Shown here piece after piece: positions 35,400 through 47,689 of a stretch of 64,000 nucleotides of DNA. The notes under the pieces were generated by a model. It ran no database searches. It was not told where the DNA came from and was given only the letters and a program-made list of their open reading frames with translations. Numbering within the stretch: position 1 is the stretch's first letter; the number at the start of each line of letters is the position of its first letter. The position numbers and the translations under genes were made by a program. Source of the DNA: Lepidonotus clava (taxonomy: Eukaryota; Annelida; Polychaeta; Phyllodocida; Polynoidae); the NCBI GenBank assembly GCA_936440205.1, contig OW387146.1:23994458-24058457 (forward strand). The letters are read 5' to 3'.

Positions 35400-37012
35400 G
35401 CCTGGTTTACAGGTTACCGTAGCTAGGTTTACGACAATAATAATGGTACTTTCACAAGACAATTTTGGGAGAATTTCAGAAACATTATGTCAGCCCTTAA
35501 TCAAAATATGCAGGGTTAAAACTTTAGAACAGACTGGCAGGGCCTGTTGGAAAGACTCAATTCTGAGAGGGTCAAGGGATTTCAGAGGGGCCTTGACTCC
35601 ATTGCAAAAATACATACCGATACATTTGACGAAAATATTACCATATAGGTGATTATAAGCCTAGGAATAAACATAAAACGTGCTTCCTCGCTAATATTTG
35701 AAACATCCTTTCTTTCGCGTTTACCTTGAATATAGTTCTGTAACGTGGTGACTTAATATAATAAATTAATGAGATTATGCTTCTAACTGGTGATTAGGTA
35801 ATCTTCTGAATGACACATAGCCTTTTGGAATAGGGTCCTAATGGTTGTGTTAATGCCTATCAATTTATGATACATTCTATCAACATTTAGATAGCCTTTA
35901 CAATAAATAAAACGAATATTTCCTCTCGCACAATATTACCTCGAAATCCATAACTTAAGTAGATCTGTATGCATTTAGATGGAGGTTTTAATCTTTGAAA
36001 GGCTCTCAGGCACAGGGAAATGAGTGCCATCTTTCACCCATTTCCTAGTGCAATAAAGTCAGAAAATTAATGCTGTTTTATTAAACTCGTAAATGTCAAA
36101 ATATGGAAGTGACTTCAAATCAAACGTTCACGCTGCACACTCAGGTTAGAAACGAATCTCCACATTGCATGCAATTACTGTGTGACTGTTAGTCCACAGT
36201 GTTTGAATACCAATTATAATCTCACCATTAATTAATTGCCAATTGTAATAATGGGAAGAATGTAAAGAACTTACAATCAGTACTATCACTAAGAAACGCA
36301 TGGATCTATGATATATTCGAAATGAAACTTTGGAAACAAGAGTTGATATTGTGCTTATTCATAACTTGTTATGTACTTATGTACGAATAAATATTATGTT
36401 CAGTTGCAATTAATAGTAAAAGTCACCATGGTAGAACGCATCAAGATTTCAATATCTGGCAGTACTTTTAAGTCTATTCCTGGTGCTAAAATTTTAAAAA
36501 GGCCACTTACAATAGAATTTCATCAGTTATCTATTTTGTAAAATCTGCATTTTATTTGTCAGAGTGTCAACATAACACAAAGTAACCGCGCAAAAATAAC
36601 CAATCCCCAAAATTTCTGCACTTCGAAAATGGCTCCAATTGCAGTACTTCCTAAATCATCACTCAACATGGCTGGGCGCTTAGAGAAATGACATTTAGGG
36701 AGTCCCAGCTTCCCCCCACCCTGCCCCGCGCCATCCCCCACCCATCTAATTAAGGATAATGCGAGAACCATTTAGCGAGGTCCGATGTTAATGAAACTGT
36801 CACTTACCCGGCAGTAGGGCTTTAATGAAAAGAGATGTTGATTTAAAACTACTCTGCATCTCATGACTGACGGCAAAGCCTCCCCAATAAAACCCCTGAC
36901 AGGGGCGCTGAAGGCGGCAGCTTGAAGATCTAAAGGGGAATTGAAATTGCCATTGGAGGAAGGAATGTATGATGGGTGTTCAGGAGGGGTTGGTATAGAG
37001 GAATTCTGCAGT
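35400..37012. other. AT-rich stretch without a recognisable gene
   Basis: I see neither gene nor transposon ends. A C/G-rich patch lies at 36690-36740. Confidence 0.45.
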
Positions 37013-37232
37013 GTAAAAGCCTGTATCACACAAGCCGATTTTGGTGCTGGTAGTTTTGTATTTGTTTGGTTTCTCTGAGAATATGGCATCATGATGCCAT
37101 ATATCCCATTGGATAGAGAATTGGAAAACATTGCTAGTGATATAATAATATGTCTCTATTCATCCTTAATTCTCATGACTGATTTTCAGAATCGGCAGCA
37201 AAATCGGCATATGGAATATAATACAGGCTTAA
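37013..37232. mobile_element. Hairpin MITE of the TATTCCAC superfamily
   Basis: The left end is TAAAAGCCTGTATCACACAA. The right end is CGGCATATGGAATATAATAC followed by AGGCTTAA. AAGCCGATTTTGGTGCTGGT at the left pairs loosely with CGGCAGCAAAATCGGCA at the right. Confidence 0.75.
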
Positions 37233-37500
37233 AGCCTCACAGGCCAATTTTGATACTGCAGATTTTGTCTTTATATTTTTCCCTAAAATATTGCATGGGA
37301 TTATACATCCTAATAAACATGCGAAAGTGAATTATAAAGCTTTTTCTTTTGACATGACATTGTTTTCCCCGAAAATATTGCATGGAATTATATATCCTAA
37401 TAAACATGCAAAAGAGAATTATAAAGCTTTTTCCTTTGATATGGGACATAATGATTTGACAAATATAACTAATCAGGTTTGTTGTGTACAGTTTTAGCAT
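37229..37500. mobile_element. Abutting partial hairpin MITE with an internal tandem duplication
   Basis: It starts at the TTAA that ends the preceding element, with AAAGCCTCACAGGCCAATTT. Inside, a segment of about 85 bp (AATATTGCATGGGATTATAC ... AATTATAAAGCTTTTTCTTT) occurs twice in tandem. I could not place a clear right end. Confidence 0.5.
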
Positions 37501-38735
37501 AGAATTATTTTCTTGTACTATACCCAGAGAATGATATAAGTTAGGAAAATAAATAATGAATATTAAGTACTTGAGAAATTCAAGTTTTAATCGATTGAGA
37601 ACTATTTCAGTTTAAAGCCAGCAACAGCGGCAATTTTTTCCTTTTATTTACCAAGGTTTAAGTTCGATCCGTTTATTATAAGACAATGGGTTTTATATTA
37701 TTTGACCTACAAAGACTATAGATTTGTCTTGGATAACCTGATGGCTATATCAGAGTCCCTTGAGGCTTCATTGACCTATTTAAACATCTACATCCATCAA
37801 CTGTATTGTGAGTTTAATGTCCACGATAATGGCATACCCCATTTAAGTCCACACCTCTGGCAGTTCATTCATCTTTTCACTTTTCCATCTCCAGTAGTGT
37901 TATGGCCCCTATCTCAATAAAATGCCTTTATTTTCGCTCATCCTACACTCACTTTATGATGATTGAAGGTGTTTATGGATCCCAAAGCTGAGTCCCTTTT
38001 CCATCTCCCAACCCAGTCCCTTGGGTCAGCAGCTCTCCTAACTCTTCCAATAAAATGTTTTTACTTTGAAAATATTACCTTGTCAGCTTACTCTTGAAAA
38101 GAAAAAGTACGCAAAAATGAGCTTAAATGTGCAGACAGGATCAACATAAAGTTCCCAGAATGACAGCGGTTTCCTTTCTTTGTGCAGGGCCAGAGGGACC
38201 TTTGAAATAATAGCCCAATGAGTTCAGTAAAAAGAGTTAAATGAAGTCCCCTGTGAGTTGATCGTTAAAGGGTTAAGTGAGGGGGTCTCCAGGCTCAAGG
38301 CATGATAACCAAAGACTAACGATGAAATATTGATGGAATAGGAAACGGCGTTTAATTGAATTATTCCCTCTTTAAGGACAGTTAGGGAATCACATATGCA
38401 CAGATTCCGGGGAGAACCACAGAGAGACTTTAAGAAATTGTTAAAGAAGATTTCTCTATAACGCAATTTAGCAATTGCTAAATAATTTAGTAAATTAGTG
38501 AGTGTAATCAGATTGTGCTATGCTTTGCCCAAAAAGTTGTCTGTGTTGTGGGATCATTCTCCTGCATTTTCTAAGATAATAATCAAAGGCATCTGCAATT
38601 GCTTTAATTTCTGAAAAGTACAAAATATCATGAATCGGTTCTTAATTGGTTCATGTGGCTTTATAATCGGAGTTAAATCAAGCTACACTAAGCTTAGCCG
38701 AACTAAGCTGAGCTAAGCCAAACCAAGCCAGGCCA
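37501..38735. other. Stretch without a recognisable gene
   Basis: A pair of diverged direct words (TCCATCTCC, CCCAGTCCCTTGGGTCAG, AATAAAATGYYTTTA) near 37880-38060 hints at an imperfect tandem duplication. Nothing coding is seen. Confidence 0.4.
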
Positions 38736-38930
38736 AAGGCAGTATTAGACTTCACGACTTGGGATGTCGCAGGGAAGTCGCACATGATTATTAAAGAAAT
38801 CATTCTTTGTTACACTGTTATACTCCAAATTGCCAATTTTAAACAATTATATCACTCCTGTATGCAAATTTTCTGTAATCCAATCATATCATGCAGATTT
38901 CACAGACCAAGTCATGTAGTGTGATATGGC
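38736..38930. mobile_element. AGGCAGTATTACAC hairpin MITE, copy 2 (inverted interior)
   Basis: The left end is AAAGGCAGTATTAGACTTCA. The right end is CAAGTCATGTAGTGTGATAT. ACTCCAAATTGCCAATTTTA and ATATCACTCCTGTATGCAAA are the reverse complement of the interior of the copy at 17263. Confidence 0.75.
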
Positions 38931-40936
38931 AATTGACCAAATACAAACTAAATCTAAGTACAGCTATGTGATCCTTCAAAGAGCAATCTTTTATGACATG
39001 ATCTTCTTTCTCAGGCAATCTCAGAACTACTTGTCAGTTCTAGCTGAGCCGAGTTAACCAATATGACCCGAACCAAATCCTGAGATGTGATTTTTTAAAA
39101 GACTGAGATGCATAGTGCCAAACTGAACTGACAAAAAGGGCACATGCACCCATGGCCTAAGAGATTTCCGTCAGAACTTTAATTTTCCTGACATGGTGAA
39201 AGGGTAATTAATTTGACCTGATTTTTGTGGCGGATGATCACTAAGGGTCAATAACTTCAAATGTTTTGGTCATTTTTTTAAAATTTATGGAGGCAATCTG
39301 AATTTTAATTTCTTTTGGAATAAAAACACTGTCCAATCCATAACATTTAAATCAGGAGAATATTTTAAATATCGAGGTCAGTGGACCTTTAAATTTTGCC
39401 ACAAAGACAGATGTAGCTAAAATGTTCCAATTAGTGGTTTAGTTCTAACTCCAAATTTCTCCCTTAATTATTTTTTGTAAAGTCCAGGACCTTTGCATTT
39501 ATCGTATCGACACACATAAACTCAATTACAACATTACGATGACAGTCACCCTTTGCTGTAAAAATGTTGGTGTTTTTTACTTGCAGAGAAATTCTTTTTT
39601 GGTTATTGTTTGTCAATGAGACAATAACAGTGGTGTAGCTCAAAATGGGAGCAAAGAACAACAAAACATTTTGGATTTTAGAGGAGAGTGCAACAGTTTA
39701 GAAATATATTATGAAAGGTAATTTTATCGCTTACCGCTTCAAACCAGGAAGAAAAACATAATGTCAAACACCTAAGGACGCATTTTGCTATATATCTAAC
39801 CCTTTGTATCTCACTTGCAACTTTTTGTTATCTATTTTTGATGGATTTATGGTGTCCGACCCTATCATATTCAGAAACAAAATTAATATCTCAGCTTCTA
39901 CTTAGAATAAACAAAAGCTGTTTTTATTGATGGAAAGTTTGAGACTACATTCATCATCAATGTCATTAAGCCCTAAAATCCCATGGAATGTCACTAATAT
40001 ATTAAAAGACATATCCACCAGCATCATTCCGCACCAGCAGAACAATTTATTTCTTTTAAAAGCAGGTCCCTTCTTCATAATATCAAAATGAAAATTTCAT
40101 CGATAGAAATAATTATTTATTTACTGGAGGAAATAAATAAATGAAATTATAATCGATTTTATACGGATGAAGAATGAACCAAAAATGAAGACCAGAAGTT
40201 CAGTGAGATTTCCAAACACGCCAATAAAAAGACAGAGCAAATTAACTTAGAATAGATGGGTAGCCTCCATTTTCAAGCGGTCATGCATTAATTCCAAGTT
40301 TTTCTCACATACTAGAACACACCATTTTCCCAGGGAATCATTTTCTGCTGTCTGCATCGTTTCCCAATTTCATTCTGGCTCACCAAGCCTGCCACTATCA
40401 GAGAAGATAATCTCCCTAAAGGCCCTGGATCTCCCTCTCTCCCCATCCCAATCTCCCACTCTCCCCACCCCATCTCCCTCCCCCACCTCCACCCTAACCA
40501 GCCTCTCAGCTATCAATCATTCCACAATCTACAAGACCATCACAGAGCATCCCCATGCAATTTATTCTTCGCGTAAACAAAAGTTCGCGAATTTATTCCA
40601 AACAAATTTCATACTCCCCCATCCTATTAAGATTCCCTTAAACACTATAGAAAAATAATTATACTCTCTAACTAACTAATAAAAGGCATTTTGCACTTCA
40701 GGGATTATAACATCCTAGAACCCTGTTAAAATTAGACAACCGTAAAAATAAGATTGCCATCCTTGTCTCAACCCTAGCTGAATCAACTGGCATAATAAAC
40801 ATTCCATGAAATACGCCCTGGGTAACGCTTTTTCCCTTGTTATATTATTTTTCTACACCCTTAAGGGCCTACTATATCTCTGAAGGCGGCTTCACCCACA
40901 CATTAGGACATAGAGAGACAACAAATGTAAACAAGC
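38931..40936. other. AT-rich stretch without a recognisable gene
   Basis: A pyrimidine-rich tract (CTCCC/CCATC words) lies at 40425-40510. No gene or repeat family can be supported. Confidence 0.45.
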
Positions 40937-41520
40937 TAAAGGCTATATTCTACATGCCGATTTTCCTGCCAATTTAAAAGAATCGCCATTGGGATATTTG
41001 AAATAATAGCCGAATGTTTTACACCTCTATTTTGAATGTTATACAGGATGTTTGGTTTCATTCCATATCCTCAGAGAAAATCGCAATAAGCCCATCCCAG
41101 TTTACACCATTACCAAGGTTTACTATGAAATATTTTCAAAATTGCCTCCATGCTTATTCCCTGCTCCTAAATTTAATAAAATGTAGCTTTATGTATTGGC
41201 ATTTTTCCCATAGGAACCAATGCTAAAGCTTGTCAGCCTAGTCTATAATGTCCAACCCTATTTGCCCTGAAATACAGCATTTTGATTGGCTGGCAAACCT
41301 GCAAATCTGTCAACTGATGAAACTTAAGAAATCATAATGTTAAAACAGTCCTTGAAGATATAGAAAAACACAAGTCTTGCTTATTTCAGTAGCCCAACTC
41401 TTGGAAATAACAATGGTGTATACAGTCATTTTGTCCAACCCTTGTCCAACCCTAGCATATATCCAATGTGGGATGGGCTTATGGCAACTATCAAAATCGG
41501 TAAGTGGAATACAGGCTTAA
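40937..41520. mobile_element. Long hairpin MITE of the TATTCCAC superfamily
   Basis: The left end TAAAGGCTATATTCTACATG pairs with the right end AAGTGGAATACAGGCTTAA. At 584 bp it is about twice the usual size, with unrelated DNA in its middle, probably an internal insertion. The word TTATACAGGATGTTTGGTTT is shared with the element at 49103. Confidence 0.65.
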
Positions 41521-42399
41521 TGCATTGTATATCAACGGAGGTATCCAGACTGCCATACAGTTAATCTCAGGAGGGACAAGACGGAAAGGAGTCTCTCTGA
41601 TATGGAACAAATACTGTTCTATTTGTATGTACATTAGAACTGATCTGATAAAAGTGAACGACTAAAGTCCGATCTGTCTGGAAAATATGATAGAATGATT
41701 TTGTTCACTCATCATTTTTCACCCAAAAGTCAGATAAATGGTTCACATATTATTCCATGACGCCTTTATTATATTTTCAAAGAGATTTTAAGTAATAAAC
41801 ATCGCTTGCATTCCATTACTAAAGCTATTACAAAAGGAGTTTAACCCAAAATTCTAAATGGATGATCAAAACCAGAATCCTCGCCAATTCATTGTTATGA
41901 GTTAATTAAGAATAGCATCATAATACCCACTATCAAATAAACTAACTATAAATTTGAGGAATACTATTGCAATTACGGCCCATCACTTTTAGTCACCAGC
42001 ATTCACTAATAGGTATGATATAGCTTAAATAAAAAACAACAGTATATAAAAGTCTTATCAATAAGACTTAGTTTTACTGAGGACAATTATCACTGCCATT
42101 CATTTATACAGTGTCCCTAACCTGATACATTCAGATCTTCACTATCTAAATGTATTACATATATCAGTAACCTCTGCAACATATACAAGGGACATCTAGT
42201 CTGGGGATGGGCAATGATTCAGCTCCTGTTAGTCTTCTTACACCCCTACTCCACCTCACTGGGGCCCTGGATAGGGGGTTCCTGGTGTTGTGTGTTGAAT
42301 TTAAGAAATGCCAATGTCACATATCTTTGTCGCTTATATCAATATGTTTCGAATTCAAGAAATGCCCCTGTTGCCTTTCACCTATCTGTTTTTGCTTAA
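41521..42399. other. Stretch without a gene; GACA/ATGTC words at its right end
   Basis: Positions 42285-42380 read GTGTTGAATTTAAGAAATGC, CAATGTCACATAT and a second GAATTCAAGAAATGCC. They belong to the dispersed ATGTC module group. Small ORFs here are not convincing. Confidence 0.45.
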
Positions 42400-42600
42400 G
42401 GGGCTGTGCATAAATGATGTCACACGGAAGGGGTGGGTGGGTAGACTGAACAATGTGACACTGCCTGAAAGAGGGCCTTACTTTCATGTTTAAAACAGAA
42501 AAATCAGTATGACCGAGGGGGTGGGGGGAGAGAGGTGACCTAGAGGGAGAGGGATCCTAAAAGTACCCTGAAAAAAATGTGACATCATTTCTGGATGGCG
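42400..42600. mobile_element. MITE with GGGGCTGTGCATAAATGATG ends
   Basis: GGGGCTGTGCATAAATGATG then TCACA at the left is matched by the reverse complement of TGTGACATCATTTCTGGATG at the right. TTAAG on both sides (42396-42400 and 42602-42606) may be the target duplication. The interior is G-rich and non-coding. GGGGCTGTCCATAAATGATG-type ends are a widespread animal MITE form. Confidence 0.75.
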
Positions 42601-42739
42601 TTTAAGGAACTCTTTGTCGCACCGTCAAATATAAGAAATGCTGCTGTCGTGCTGTCAATTTTAGGGGTCTACATCCATGTCACTGCCTTCCCCAGTCCCT
42701 TGGTGAATAATCTGACTGCTGGCAAACTAATTCTTTCCC

Positions 42740-43420
42740 TCCGAGATTTTCATTATGATAAGGCCGATAGGGGGCGCCTTTGGCCCAGAGGGCGCTACCG
42801 TTACAATGGTACCCCTCACTTCCGGTGAGGAATCAAAATGGCGGGTTCCACCTGGCACATATATATGATATAGTATTGTTATATTTGATACAAACAAGAT
42901 GCTCCGCATCTCGGCTCGAACAGAGTAGGCGAGTTTAGGTCCACCGTCGCTTCTGATTCCTGTGTAATTATTACTACAGTTAGGCGACGCTTGGTTGTTC
43001 TGTGGCTAAAGTTTCACCAGTCCGCCAAAAGTGACGACACGGCCGTTGCTAAGATCGTTGCCTCGACAAGTTGACAATGCCATGGTGACGTGCGGTGCTC
43101 GCGTCACGAATTTGCTGTTGCAGATGGCTCGTTGCCTTGACAAAGCTCCATGCGCAACGTCATGAATATGCGGAAATCTAAAGTGGCATTCTTTTAAAAA
43201 TAAACATAATTACTGTACTTTTATTAGATAGAAATACGAGATCATATATATAGATTATGAAAAATGTTTTAAATTGAAACATCATTCTCTTTTTGCCGGG
43301 ATTTACCTTCCGCTGGATACAATGCGGCAGGTGGTCAATCTAAGCCCCAAGGTATCCAGGGAAGGCTGAAACCAGCGAAAAAACATGGCGGTGCATGGAG
43401 CAAATCTCGTTTTCGTGCCT
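42740..43420. promoter_or_regulatory. Promoter- or insulator-like patch with a CTCF-like site
   Basis: The zone is richer in CpG than its surroundings. It has a CTCF-like CCGATAGGGGGCGC (42764-42777), an ETS-type CACTTCCGGTGAGG (about 42817) and AAAATGGCGGG (YY1-like). I found no coding exon attached. A non-coding or upstream start site is possible. Confidence 0.35.
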
Positions 43421-43429
43421 ATATAGGGG

Positions 43430-43760
43430 TAAATACAGTTATGATGTGCTAGAACTAGGCTATATGTATTATATGAATAGGGGATAACAAATGCAACTAT
43501 GTATAGGCCTAGCTGGTTTGGACATTTTCTTTTGGAAATTTATGACTGTGAGACCTTGAATCGTCTGAGGCGGAAGTGTTAGAGGAGTGATTTTGATCAG
43601 AAAATACAGGTATAATGTGCTAGAACTATATGTAATACAATAATAGGAGATAAAATATGCAGCTATGTATAGGTGGTTTGGATATTTTCTTTTGAAATTC
43701 AAGACTGTGTGACCATCAGTCGTCTGAGGCGGAAGTGTTTAGGGAGTGATTTTGATCAGA
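43430..43760. repeat. Direct tandem duplication of about 165 bp
   Basis: Unit 1 (43430-43600) and unit 2 (43601-43760) share AAATACAG, ATGTGCTAGAACTA, CAGCTATGTATAGG or close forms, GGTTTGGAYATTTTCTTTTG, and TCGTCTGAGGCGGAAGTGTT then GAGTGATTTTGATCAG. It lies next to the promoter-like patch. Each unit carries a GGCGGAAGTG ETS-type site. Confidence 0.9.
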
Positions 43761-45204
43761 AAGAATGAATCGTTCAAAAACGTCACGTGGCTTGACTGGA
43801 GATGTCTGGGAAGTGTAGGACCTGGGTGTGTGTGTGTGGGGGGGGGGGGGTGTGTTTGCCAGGGGGGGGGGGCTGGAATTTAAAGGGAAGGCAAAGGAGG
43901 GGGAGGTTGCAGGCTGTAGGCTGCAATGCATGCCGGGCCGGTTGTAGATCTTCTAACCCGCTGAGTCATATGAAGGAAGGCAGACGACTCAGCCTTATCT
44001 CAACTGACATCAGGGAATCTGTCAAGGTTTCTGATTGGCTGCTGCAGGCCCGTCCTGACCCGTCAGCCAATCAGAGGCCTTGATATCTAACCCTTGGTGG
44101 TTTGAGGCTTACCATGGACCAGGAGAAAGGATTTCTTTCTGTGAGTAATCTCGCCTGTGGGCGATCTCATCGGAAAATGGCCATTGGCAATAGATTCGAT
44201 TGAATATAAATCAATTTCCTTTCTTGAAAACAGACCTATGAAGATGCTGCACAATAAATTTTGATCAATTTGATATTCTTCCTTTTTCAACGGACGTAAG
44301 GGTTTAGAGTCTCTAAAGAGTGCTTGATAAATCTAATCGTTACAAGGTTACGGTAGAAATTGAAAATCTGTTGTATATGAGTGTTAAGATGCCTATCTAT
44401 TAAGTTCTATCTAATTGAACAAAGGTAATCAATTATGAATGAACGATTCAGTTTTAGGTCTTGTTCAATGAGTATAAAATTGTATACATGCTATGTTTAC
44501 ATCCAGAAAACAAAGAAAGTGATACATAACATGAGCAGAATATTGAAATGCAGGTTTCCAAAGCAACAATACGGCCGCCTAGTTTAAGTTTCCTTGCTGA
44601 AATAGGTTATGTTACATGAAAACGGTCAGGTAATATGAAATAGGTCAGACCCATGATATAGGTCAGGTGTTGAGGGGGCACCTGCCACCTGATCCCCCCT
44701 AAGCATGTCACACCACATGCTCACGTAGCATGTCAAGCCTAACATGTGAACTCAACAGGCTGACTCAGGCCTGAACAATTAATTCTCTACACAGCGCCCC
44801 CTTCACCCAGCCGTCGATTGTGGCAGTGTGCCAATGAGCCGAACCAGAGTGGTCTTCCTCAGGGATCTCTTTTGGGGCGTCTGAGAAATATCTGGAGTGT
44901 CAGTTGCCATGGCAACGCGTGAAGACTGGCAAATTGTGTTTGTAGTCCGGATAGAGTGAAAGGTCTGCAGACACAAGATCCGCTGGGAGAGTGTAAAAAG
45001 GGCATCCTGGGCGAAAATAGGCGTTTTTAAAGAATGGCTAATTTGCATATTGAGATTGTTGGTAGCAGACGGCTTTTGGTTCGGGTTATCCGTCTTGTGC
45101 TGTCTCTCATTTAAACATCTTGCACTGTCCGATTATATTGAAGATTGATTCAATTGAAATGATAGGAACAATGAATGTGTAAATATTGATAAGTGTGGAA
45201 TATA
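43761..45204. other. Stretch without a recognisable gene; palindromic RFX-like site
   Basis: GT and G runs lie at 43828-43872. Imperfect AGGTCAG repeats at 44624-44675 are spaced about 19 bases apart. A perfect palindrome GTTGCCATGGCAAC lies at 44903-44916. No gene is seen. Confidence 0.45.
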
Positions 45205-45377
45205 CAGTGGCAGATCCAGGGAGGGGTGTCGCAAAGAACTTTGGTGGAGACTAAAGTCTGGTCCTCACAGGGTGACTAATTTTCTAAAAAATTGACGGTG
45301 ACCAACGTCATTTTCAGCAGTTTGGTCGCTCAACGCGCCTTTAAATTTTACATAGAAAAACAAAAGTAACACGTGCA

Positions 45378-45418
<41 letters not shown>

Positions 45419-45482
45419 ATGAGACATGTTATACTTATATCTGTTTGTGGACCCCCCTTTTTCGAAATCCTGTATCTGCCCA
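45205..45482. mobile_element. CAGTGGCAGATCCAGG hAT-like MITE, copy 2, with an internal GT tract
   Basis: The left end is CAGTGGCAGATCCAGGGAGG. The right end is GGACCCCCCTTTTTCGAAAT then CCTGTATCTGCC. A GT microsatellite occupies 45383-45415. The right end matches the copies at 30654, 58780 and 59725. Confidence 0.65.
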
Positions 45483-46399
45483 TTATGTCAAATTAGGCCG
45501 ATTCAGTTAAGACTCAGTATTGGCAGAAATACAGTATTCTGGTGCCACACAAAAAGTGACTATTTAAGCCTGATCAGTTGTGGTATGATACAGTCATGTA
45601 GGTTATCAATAATGTTTTCAAATGATGGGGCACTGATTGATGTGAACAAACCCTTCTTTTTCTGTTCATTTCAATGAAAATGCCCTTTTTCTTTAAAGCA
45701 GATCTATGATAATCAGAAATAATTGGTTTTATTCTATCAGTTTGAAATTCAATGTTTCAGACACTCATATTATACTTTTTTAATACACACAAATTCAGTC
45801 ATCTTAATGACAAGAGGTCAAGCACACAACTCTTTCATCAAATTCTTTTTCATTCAACTTTGTCCAGTTTTTCTCAACTGCTCTTTAATGAGGAAAGAGA
45901 TACTGATTATGATTTCCATGAACAAATTTTCTTTAAAAACTTATGAAGAAGTACTGAGCCAAACCCTGCGTGCCTGGGACTTTTTGTTGAATTTCAACTT
46001 TTTGCAGGAAAATTTGATGGTCACTTACAGCAGAGGACTCCTTTTATGAATCATGTTTTGGTCACAAGACATCAATTACAGTCCTTGTCCCATTTTCATA
46101 CGTGACCAAAGCTTTTGGGAGGTAGACAAAAAATATCAAAGATTTAATGATCACCAAAACGAAAGTTACTTGATCATCACAACTTGGAATGAGGATCTGG
46201 ATTTATTTGCACATAAACCAGGAAATGACATAATGCGAAAACAGTGCAAGGGCACATCTAAAAGGAGATTGATATAGATAAACAGAAGAACTACATTTGA
46301 CGGAAGTACGTATGTATGTATGAATAATGCTTGCCTGGGAGTTATCGTTACAGTAACAATTGAAATAGCCACTGAGATACATTCAGAATTCACATTTCT
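45483..46399. other. AT-rich stretch without a recognisable gene
   Basis: ORFs at 45723-46049 and 46053-46277 are open by chance in AT-rich DNA. I see no domains or splice context. Confidence 0.4.
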
Positions 46400-47680
46400 T
46401 TCTCAATCAATCTGTCTTTCTGTTTGTCTTTCCATCTGTAATTCTTCTCTCTGTTTTTCTGTATGTCCTTCCCTGTCTTTCCCTTTCTTTGTTTTGTTGT
46501 CACCATCTCTGTCTATTTGTAGCTCTGTCCATGTGACTCTATGTCTGTCCATACTGTCCCTTTAGATGTTAACATATACCTATTTGACTGTCTGACTGAA
46601 CTGTCAGCTAGGAAGTTCTATCTATCTGTCTTACAGTCTTGTAATCCTATCTCTAAGTCTACATAGGCATGCCTGCCGGTCCTTAGCTCACTAGGACGCT
46701 CCACCTGCCTGTCTCTTTGTCTGTTTGTCTTTGTGTATTTGTGGATGTCTATCTCCCTCTGTTTTTCTTCCAATCTCTATGTTAATTTCTGCCTCCCTTC
46801 TGAAGTGCCGTGAAGCCTGCTAAGTGGGAAGCCTTGGCTCTCTGTCTGTCTGTCTCTATGAGAATTTGGGTCTGTCTGTCTGTCTGTTCTTATATCTGTC
46901 TGCCTATCTCTGTTAATGTTTACCTGTACACCTCCCATAGTGCTGTGAAGGCTGCTGATGGGGAAGCCCTGTCTCTCCAACTGACTCTTTGTCTCCTTGT
47001 CTGTCCGCCTGTCTTTCTGTCCATAATTGGGCCTCTCTCTTTATAAATCTGTCTGCCTATCTCTCTGTTAATGCTTACCTATCTGCCTTACCCTGTTATG
47101 TACCATACTGCAAAGCATGCTTACTGAGAACCCCTCTCTCTATCTGATCCTTTGCTTGCCTGTCTGTCCATCCATCTGTCTATCTCTTCCTATGACTCTC
47201 CCCTACCTGCATATTAATGTTTACCTGTCTAATTCACTCCCTTGGTGCTGTGAAGCCTGCCTACTGGGAATCCTTGCCTGTCCATCTGACTCTTTGTCTG
47301 TCTTTCCATTTATAGGTCTGTCTGTTTCTATATGTGTCTGTCTTTCTCTATGTCAATGTTTACCTGTCTTCCTCCCTCCCTTTGTGCTGTGAAACCTGGT
47401 AAATGGGAAGCCCTACTTCTCTGTCTGTCTGACTCTGTCTATCTGTAGATCTGTCTGTGTGTCCCCATATCTGCCCTTCCTTCTCTATGTTAATGTTTAT
47501 CTGTCTACCTTTGTGCTGTGAAACCTGGTAAATGGGAAGCCCTACTTCTCTGTCTGACTCTGTCTATCTGTAGATCTGTCTCACTCTTCTCACATCTGTC
47601 TGTCTTTCTCTATGATAACATTTACCTGTCTACCTCCCTCCTGTAGTGCTGTGAAGCCTGGTAAATGGGAGGCCCGACCA
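46400..47680. repeat. CTGT-rich minisatellite with 130-160 bp higher-order units
   Basis: The background is CTGTCTGT/CTCTATCTGT. On top of it, TGCTGTGAAGCCTGSTAAATGG-like words recur at about 46806, 46941, 47105, 47246, 47385, 47514 and 47647. Each is preceded by ATGTTTACCTGTCTACCTCC. At 47385 and 47514 the long word GGTAAATGGGAAGCCCTACT is identical. ORFs across it are artefacts. Confidence 0.88.
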
Positions 47681-47689
47681 TAGTGCATG

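Noticed and set aside
34872-35462. ORFs of 166-184 codons over the G-tract elements
   Set aside because: They are made of GT microsatellite and poly-G translated as Cys-Val and Gly runs, and sit on duplicated transposon DNA.
43802-44083. 93-codon Gly/Cys-rich ORF
   Set aside because: It starts in GT and G runs and has no domain; composition artefact.
46666-46720. A-box-like CCTTAGCTCACTAGGACGCT in the CTGT minisatellite
   Set aside because: No B box at tRNA spacing; the flanks are simple repeat.
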